This document shows positions 59,004 through 62,776 of a stretch of DNA of 62,776 nucleotides, in pieces (position 1 is the first letter of the stretch; the number at the start of each line of letters is the position of its first letter). Source of the stretch: Gammaproteobacteria bacterium (lineage in GTDB: Bacteria > Pseudomonadota > Gammaproteobacteria > Steroidobacterales > Foliamicaceae); contig JAPOTY010000029.1 of the NCBI GenBank assembly GCA_026708965.1, forward strand, positions 1 to 62,776, written 5' to 3'. Position numbers and translations under genes: made by a program. Below the pieces are notes generated by a model. It was not told the DNA's origin, did no database searches, and saw only the letters and a list, made by a program, of their open reading frames with translations.

Positions 59004-60632
59004 TCAGTTGGAGTTGCGGCCAGGGCGATAGCCGGAGACGATGGGATAGCGCCAGTCGCGGCCGAAGGCGCGTTCGGTCACACGCACGCCGGGCGGCGCT
59101 TGGCGGCGCTTATGCTCGCTTGAGCGCACCCGATCCAGAACCTGCCGAACCACCTCGGCATCGAAACCCCGCGCGGCAATCCGGGCCACCGACAAATCCT
59201 CCATCATCAACGCGTCCAGCACTTCGTCCAGCACTTCGTACGGGGGCAGAGAGTCGCTGTCGAGCTGATCGGGCCTTAGCTCCGCGGTGGGAGCGCGTTC
59301 GAGCACCCTTTCAGGAATCGCCTTGGACAGGGCATTGCGATAGCGGGCAAGGCGATAGACGCGGCTTTTAGTGCAGTCCTTAAGCGGCGCGAAACCACCG
59401 GCCATATCGCCATATAGCGTGGCGTAGCCCACCGCATACTCGCTCTTGTTGCCGGTCGCCAAAACCAATCGGCCGTGCTTGTTGGAAATCGCCATCAGCA
59501 GCATTCCGCGGCAGCGCGACTGCATATTCTCCTCGGTCACGTCCTCGGGCATGCCCGCGAACAACCCGGCCAATGTTTCCCTCATCGTTTCGACCATTCC
59601 CGTAATCGGCAAAACCTCGTATTGCGAACCCAGATTCTTCGCCTGGCGCTTGGCATCCTCAAGGCTCATCGCCGAGGTGTAGCGGTACGGCATCATCACG
59701 GCCAGCACCCGGTCCGGCCCCAGCGCGTCCACCGCCAGCGCCAGCGTCAAGGCGGAATCGATGCCCCCGGACAACCCCAACACAACCTGCGAGAAACCGC
59801 TCTTGCGCACATAATCCCGGATACCGGTCACCAGCGCCTCATAGACCTCGGCTTCCTCAGGCATCAATGGCGCAACGATCCCGGCACGGGGCCGGACGGG
59901 CGCGCCGGCTTCGACCTCAAGGCCGCAAAAATACAGCCCTTCCTCGAATGCCTTGGCGCGCATGCGAACCTGGCCCGAAGCGTCCATCACGCAAGAGCCG
60001 CCGTCAAAAACGAGTTCGTCCTGCCCCCCCACGAGATTGACGTAGGCCAGGGGCAGGCCTGTCTCCCGCGCGCGCTCGGCGAGCAGCGTCTCGCGACGCA
60101 TCTGCTTGGCCAGTTCGTACGGCGACCCATTGATCGCTAGGATCAGTTGCGCGCCTCCGGCGGCGAGACGCTTCGGCACATCCGCCCCCCATACGTCCTC
60201 GCAAACCGCCAGCCCCACGCGCATTCCCCGCACCTCGGCGCAGCCGGCTTGCTCGCCCGGCGAAAAATAGCGGCGTTCGTCGAAAACGCCGTAGTTGGGC
60301 AGCGCGTTCTTGCGGTGCAGAAGCAGCAGGCGCCCATTATGGAGCAGCGCCGCCGCGTTGTACCAGCGCCCGCCTTGCTCATGCGGGTAGCCAATAACAA
60401 CGGCGATATCCCCCGAAGCCGCCTTGATCCGCTCAAGCCCGGCAGCCATGTCCTCGCGCAAACCGGCATGAAACAGCAGGTCCTCAGGCGGGTATCCGCA
60501 CAGGGCCAGTTCCGGGAACGCCACCAGTTCGGCATTGCCGGCGCGGGCCTGATCGATCGCCGCCAGCATTCGGGCGACATTGCCCGGCACATCGCCCACC
60601 AGCAAGTTGATTTGAGCCAGGGCGATCTTCAA
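59004..60632 (-). CDS. nadE: Glutamine-dependent NAD+ synthetase
   Basis: A 542-residue two-domain enzyme. The N-terminal nitrilase-type glutaminase has PELALCGYPPEDLL, RKNALPNYGVFDERRYF and the nucleophile cysteine in GLAVCEDVWG. The synthetase domain has LGLSGGIDSALTLALA (PP-loop), GNKSEYAVGYATLYGDMAGG and PPYEVLDEVLDALM. It amidates deamido-NAD+. It is read on the same strand as sucCD, separated by repeat copy B. Confidence 0.97.
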   Translation of the reverse strand: MKIALAQINLLVGDVPGNVARMLAAIDQARAGNAELVAFPELALCGYPPEDLLFHAGLREDMAAGLERIKAASGDIAVVIGYPHEQGGRWYNAAALLHNGRLLLLHRKNALPNYGVFDERRYFSPGEQAGCAEVRGMRVGLAVCEDVWGADVPKRLAAGGAQLILAINGSPYELAKQMRRETLLAERARETGLPLAYVNLVGGQDELVFDGGSCVMDASGQVRMRAKAFEEGLYFCGLEVEAGAPVRPRAGIVAPLMPEEAEVYEALVTGIRDYVRKSGFSQVVLGLSGGIDSALTLALAVDALGPDRVLAVMMPYRYTSAMSLEDAKRQAKNLGSQYEVLPITGMVETMRETLAGLFAGMPEDVTEENMQSRCRGMLLMAISNKHGRLVLATGNKSEYAVGYATLYGDMAGGFAPLKDCTKSRVYRLARYRNALSKAIPERVLERAPTAELRPDQLDSDSLPPYEVLDEVLDALMMEDLSVARIAARGFDAEVVRQVLDRVRSSEHKRRQAPPGVRVTERAFGRDWRYPIVSGYRPGRNSN

Positions 60633-60695
60633 GGCGCTCCCCGTAATATCAGCTCAGGCACCCGCCGAAAGCTTCCAACCCTCAACCGCAGCTTA

Positions 60696-60810
60696 TCCCC
60701 GCCCCCCTCTTCAGGGAGTATCGGAGGCAGGGTGAGCGCCGATATCCCGGCGCGAACGAGCCAAGCCCCATGGACGGGTTCATGCGTCTCCCTGAAGAGG
60801 GGGGCGGGGA
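60696..60810. repeat. Palindromic repeat, copy B (23-bp arms, conserved core)
   Basis: An inverted repeat with perfect 23-bp arms (60696-60718 and 60788-60810) around 69 bases. The inner right part (60764-60792) reads AGCCCCATGGACGGGTTCAT then GCGTCTCCC, differing from copy A by one base, while the arms are C/G-rich and unrelated to those of copy A except for the GGGAG/CTCCC base of the stem. A nested TATCGG/CCGATA pair lies in the loop. It overlaps the 3' end of sucD. Confidence 0.9.
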
Positions 60811-61685
60811 ATGGCGAGGGACAGCGCATTCGCCATTTTCAGGCCAATATCGGCGGGCGAGCGGGTCACTGCAACCCCGGCGGCCTCAAGCGCCTCGTAC
60901 TTGGCTTCGGCTGTGCCCTGCCCGCCGGCCACGATGGCGCCGGCATGCCCCATGCGTTTTCCCGGCGGCGCGGTGACGCCGGCAATATAGGCCACCACCG
61001 GCTTGGCCACTTCACTGCGAATGTACTCGGCGGCTTCCTCCTCGTCGCTGCCGCCGATCTCGCCCACCATCACAATGCCCTCCGTCGCAGGGTCGCGCTC
61101 GAACATCTCCAGGCAGTCGATAAAGTTGAGTCCGCGCACCGGATCGCCGCCGATTCCCACGCAGCTTGTCTGTCCGAGCCCGCAAGCAGTGGTCTGATGC
61201 ACCACCTCGTAGGTGAGCGTGCCCGAACGTGAAACAATGCCCACGCGGCCAGGCTTGTGAATAAACCCCGGCATAATGCCCAGCTTGCATTGGCCCGGCG
61301 TGATAATGCCCGGACAATTCGGGCCGATCAGGCGGCAGTCGTAGGACCTAAGCGCCGCCTTGACGCGAACCATGTCCAGCACCGGCACGCCCTCAGTGAT
61401 GCAAACAACCAGACGGATGCCGGAATCAGCTGCGGCCATGATGGCGTCGGCGGCGGCAGGAGCCGGAACGAAAACCAGGCTGGTGTCGGCGCCGGTCAGC
61501 CTGACCGCCTCCCCAACGGTGTCATAAACCGGCAACCCAAGGCATTCCTGGCCGCCGCGCCCCGGGGTCACGCCGGCCAGGATCCGGGAGCCGTATTCAA
61601 GGCATTGCCGGGCATGAAACCGGCCCTGCCGACCGGTCAGCCCTTGGCAGACCGCGCGGGTGGAGGCATCCACCAGAATACTCAT
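60780..61685 (-). CDS. sucD: Succinate-CoA ligase, alpha subunit
   Basis: A 301-residue protein with [20 protein letters not shown] (CoA site), [40 protein letters not shown] and the phosphohistidine in [20 protein letters not shown]. It joins CoA to succinate at the expense of nucleotide triphosphate in the TCA cycle. Its ATG overlaps the sucC stop. The last nine residues (PRPPLQGDA) and the stop are encoded by the right arm and core of repeat copy B, so the native C-terminus was probably replaced by the repeat. Confidence 0.97.
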   Translation of the reverse strand: MSILVDASTRAVCQGLTGRQGRFHARQCLEYGSRILAGVTPGRGGQECLGLPVYDTVGEAVRLTGADTSLVFVPAPAAADAIMAAADSGIRLVVCITEGVPVLDMVRVKAALRSYDCRLIGPNCPGIITPGQCKLGIMPGFIHKPGRVGIVSRSGTLTYEVVHQTTACGLGQTSCVGIGGDPVRGLNFIDCLEMFERDPATEGIVMVGEIGGSDEEEAAEYIRSEVAKPVVAYIAGVTAPPGKRMGHAGAIVAGGQGTAEAKYEALEAAGVAVTRSPADIGLKMANALSLAIPRPPLQGDA

Positions 61686-62776
61686 GCCGCCGCCTTTACG
61701 GCGATGCGCGCCGCCTCGGCCAGATCAGACGCCGCGGTCACGGTAAGCTCGCTCTCGCCGAGCATGGCGCGGGCCTGTTCGGCATTGGTGCCTTCCAAGC
61801 GGGCAACCACCGGCACATCCACGCTGGCCTCCCGCACCGCCTGTAGAATGCCCTCCGCAATCACGTCGCAGCGCACGATTCCGCCGAATATATTCACCAG
61901 AATGGCGCGCACCTTGGCGTTGGACAGGATCAGACGGAAGCCCGCCGCCACGCGGGCCGCGTCGGCAGCCCCTCCCACGTCAAGAAAGTTGGCGGGCTCT
62001 CCGCCTTCGAGCTTGATCAGGTCCATGGTGGCCATGGCCAATCCGGCGCCGTTGACCATGCAGGCAATCGAGCCATCGAGCGACACGTAACTCAGGCCCG
62101 CCTCGGCCGCCCGCCGCTCCAGCTCGTCCTCTTGGCCCGGATCGCGTTGCGCGCGCAGCTCGGCCTGGCGAAACAGGGCATTGTCATCCAGGCTGATCTT
62201 GGCATCCAAAGCCAGCAGACTGTCCTGCCGGGTCACCACTAGCGGATTGATTTCCACCAGGCTGGCGTCGCACTCCGCAAACAGGCGATACAAGGCCGAT
62301 GCCAGCCCCTCCATCTGCGCCGCTGCCCGGCCCTCCAGACCGAAAACCCAGGACAGCTGCCGAGCCACGTAGGGCATCACCCCGGCGGCGGCAGGAACCT
62401 TGATTCGCGCCACTTTCTCCGGCGTGGAGCGGGCCACCTCTTCGATATCCATCCCGCCCGCGGCGGAACCCACGAAACATGCGCTTTCGGCAGCCCGGTC
62501 GAGCAATAGCGCGAGATACAGCTCACGGGCAATATCGCTGGCCTGCTCCACATAGACCTGCTCCACCGGCAGGCCTTCGGAACCCGTTTGCGGCGTTACC
62601 AAACGCGTTCCCAACAGGCGTCCGGCTGCGCTTCCAACGGCTTCCGGGGAATCGCAGAGCACCACGCCGCCGCCCTTGCCGCGGCCGCCGGCATGCACCT
62701 GCGCCTTAACCACCCAGCGCTCTCCGCCCAAGTCGCGCGCAGACCGCTCGGCGCTTTCGGGAGAAGCCGCCGCCAG
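61682..62776 (-). CDS. sucC: Succinate-CoA ligase, beta subunit (5' end outside window)
   Basis: 365 residues are visible; the frame continues off the right edge, and about 20 N-terminal residues are missing compared with the usual 388. The ATP-grasp domain has [18 protein letters not shown]; the rest includes [23 protein letters not shown] and [29 protein letters not shown]. It binds nucleotide and closes the active site with SucD. In the gammaproteobacterial manner it precedes sucD with a four-base overlap. Confidence 0.97.
   Translation of the reverse strand: MAAASPESAERSARDLGGERWVVKAQVHAGGRGKGGGVVLCDSPEAVGSAAGRLLGTRLVTPQTGSEGLPVEQVYVEQASDIARELYLALLLDRAAESACFVGSAAGGMDIEEVARSTPEKVARIKVPAAAGVMPYVARQLSWVFGLEGRAAAQMEGLASALYRLFAECDASLVEINPLVVTRQDSLLALDAKISLDDNALFRQAELRAQRDPGQEDELERRAAEAGLSYVSLDGSIACMVNGAGLAMATMDLIKLEGGEPANFLDVGGAADAARVAAGFRLILSNAKVRAILVNIFGGIVRCDVIAEGILQAVREASVDVPVVARLEGTNAEQARAMLGESELTVTAASDLAEAARIAVKAAA

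Noticed and set aside
1-62776. CRISPR array
   Set aside because: No regularly spaced short direct repeats were seen on either strand.

Overview
The window is GC-rich DNA from a Gram-negative bacterium, most likely an uncultured gammaproteobacterium. The gammaproteobacterial gene order clpS-clpA-infA, the yceD-rpmF-plsX-fabH block, type II secretion genes, a TonB-dependent receptor and an Lpp/OprI-type lipoprotein all point that way. Less usual for the group are an alternative complex III (ActABCDEF) respiratory operon and a glycine decarboxylase split into two subunits. Assignments rest on reading translated sequence and recognising families; no search was run.

Layout. 1-0.2 kb: start of a TolC-like efflux protein behind a palindromic operator. 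0.4-7.7 kb (minus): a complete alternative complex III operon, with actB split into two genes. 7.8-12.5 kb: a small accessory pocket (DUF4143 ATPase, orphan protein, DUF2188 protein, TIR-like protein, an hsdR fragment, trypsin-like protease, FitAB-type toxin-antitoxin). 12.6-28.5 kb: acyl-activating enzyme, a complete peptide/nickel-type ABC importer, a Tat-type flavoprotein, a TonB-dependent receptor, a methyltransferase, a VOC protein, a TauD-type dioxygenase and two alpha/beta hydrolases. This looks like uptake and breakdown of an unidentified small molecule. 28.5-32.9 kb: gcvT-gcvH-gcvPA-gcvPB. 32.9-35.8 kb: infA, clpA, clpS. 35.9-41.4 kb: gspCDEF.

42-54.4 kb: a defence-type island. An IS fragment and a dead toxin-antitoxin pair lead into a SNF2-type helicase with a DUF3883-like end, a DUF6978-like protein, a DUF1828/1829 protein and a DUF1156 adenine methylase. 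A DUF433-DUF5615 toxin-antitoxin pair follows, then a DUF499 ATPase whose start lies inside the toxin gene. An 18-bp direct repeat lies on each side, and a tRNA-like arm sits at the right end. This is the best candidate for a poorly described system.

54.4-62.8 kb: housekeeping genes (L,D-transpeptidase, fabH, plsX, rpmF, yceD, maf, nadE, sucD, partial sucC).

Two copies of a palindromic repeat (22.9 and 60.7 kb) share a nearly identical internal core but have unrelated, perfectly self-complementary arms. The second copy supplies the last codons and stop of sucD. No rRNA, intact tRNA or CRISPR array was found.
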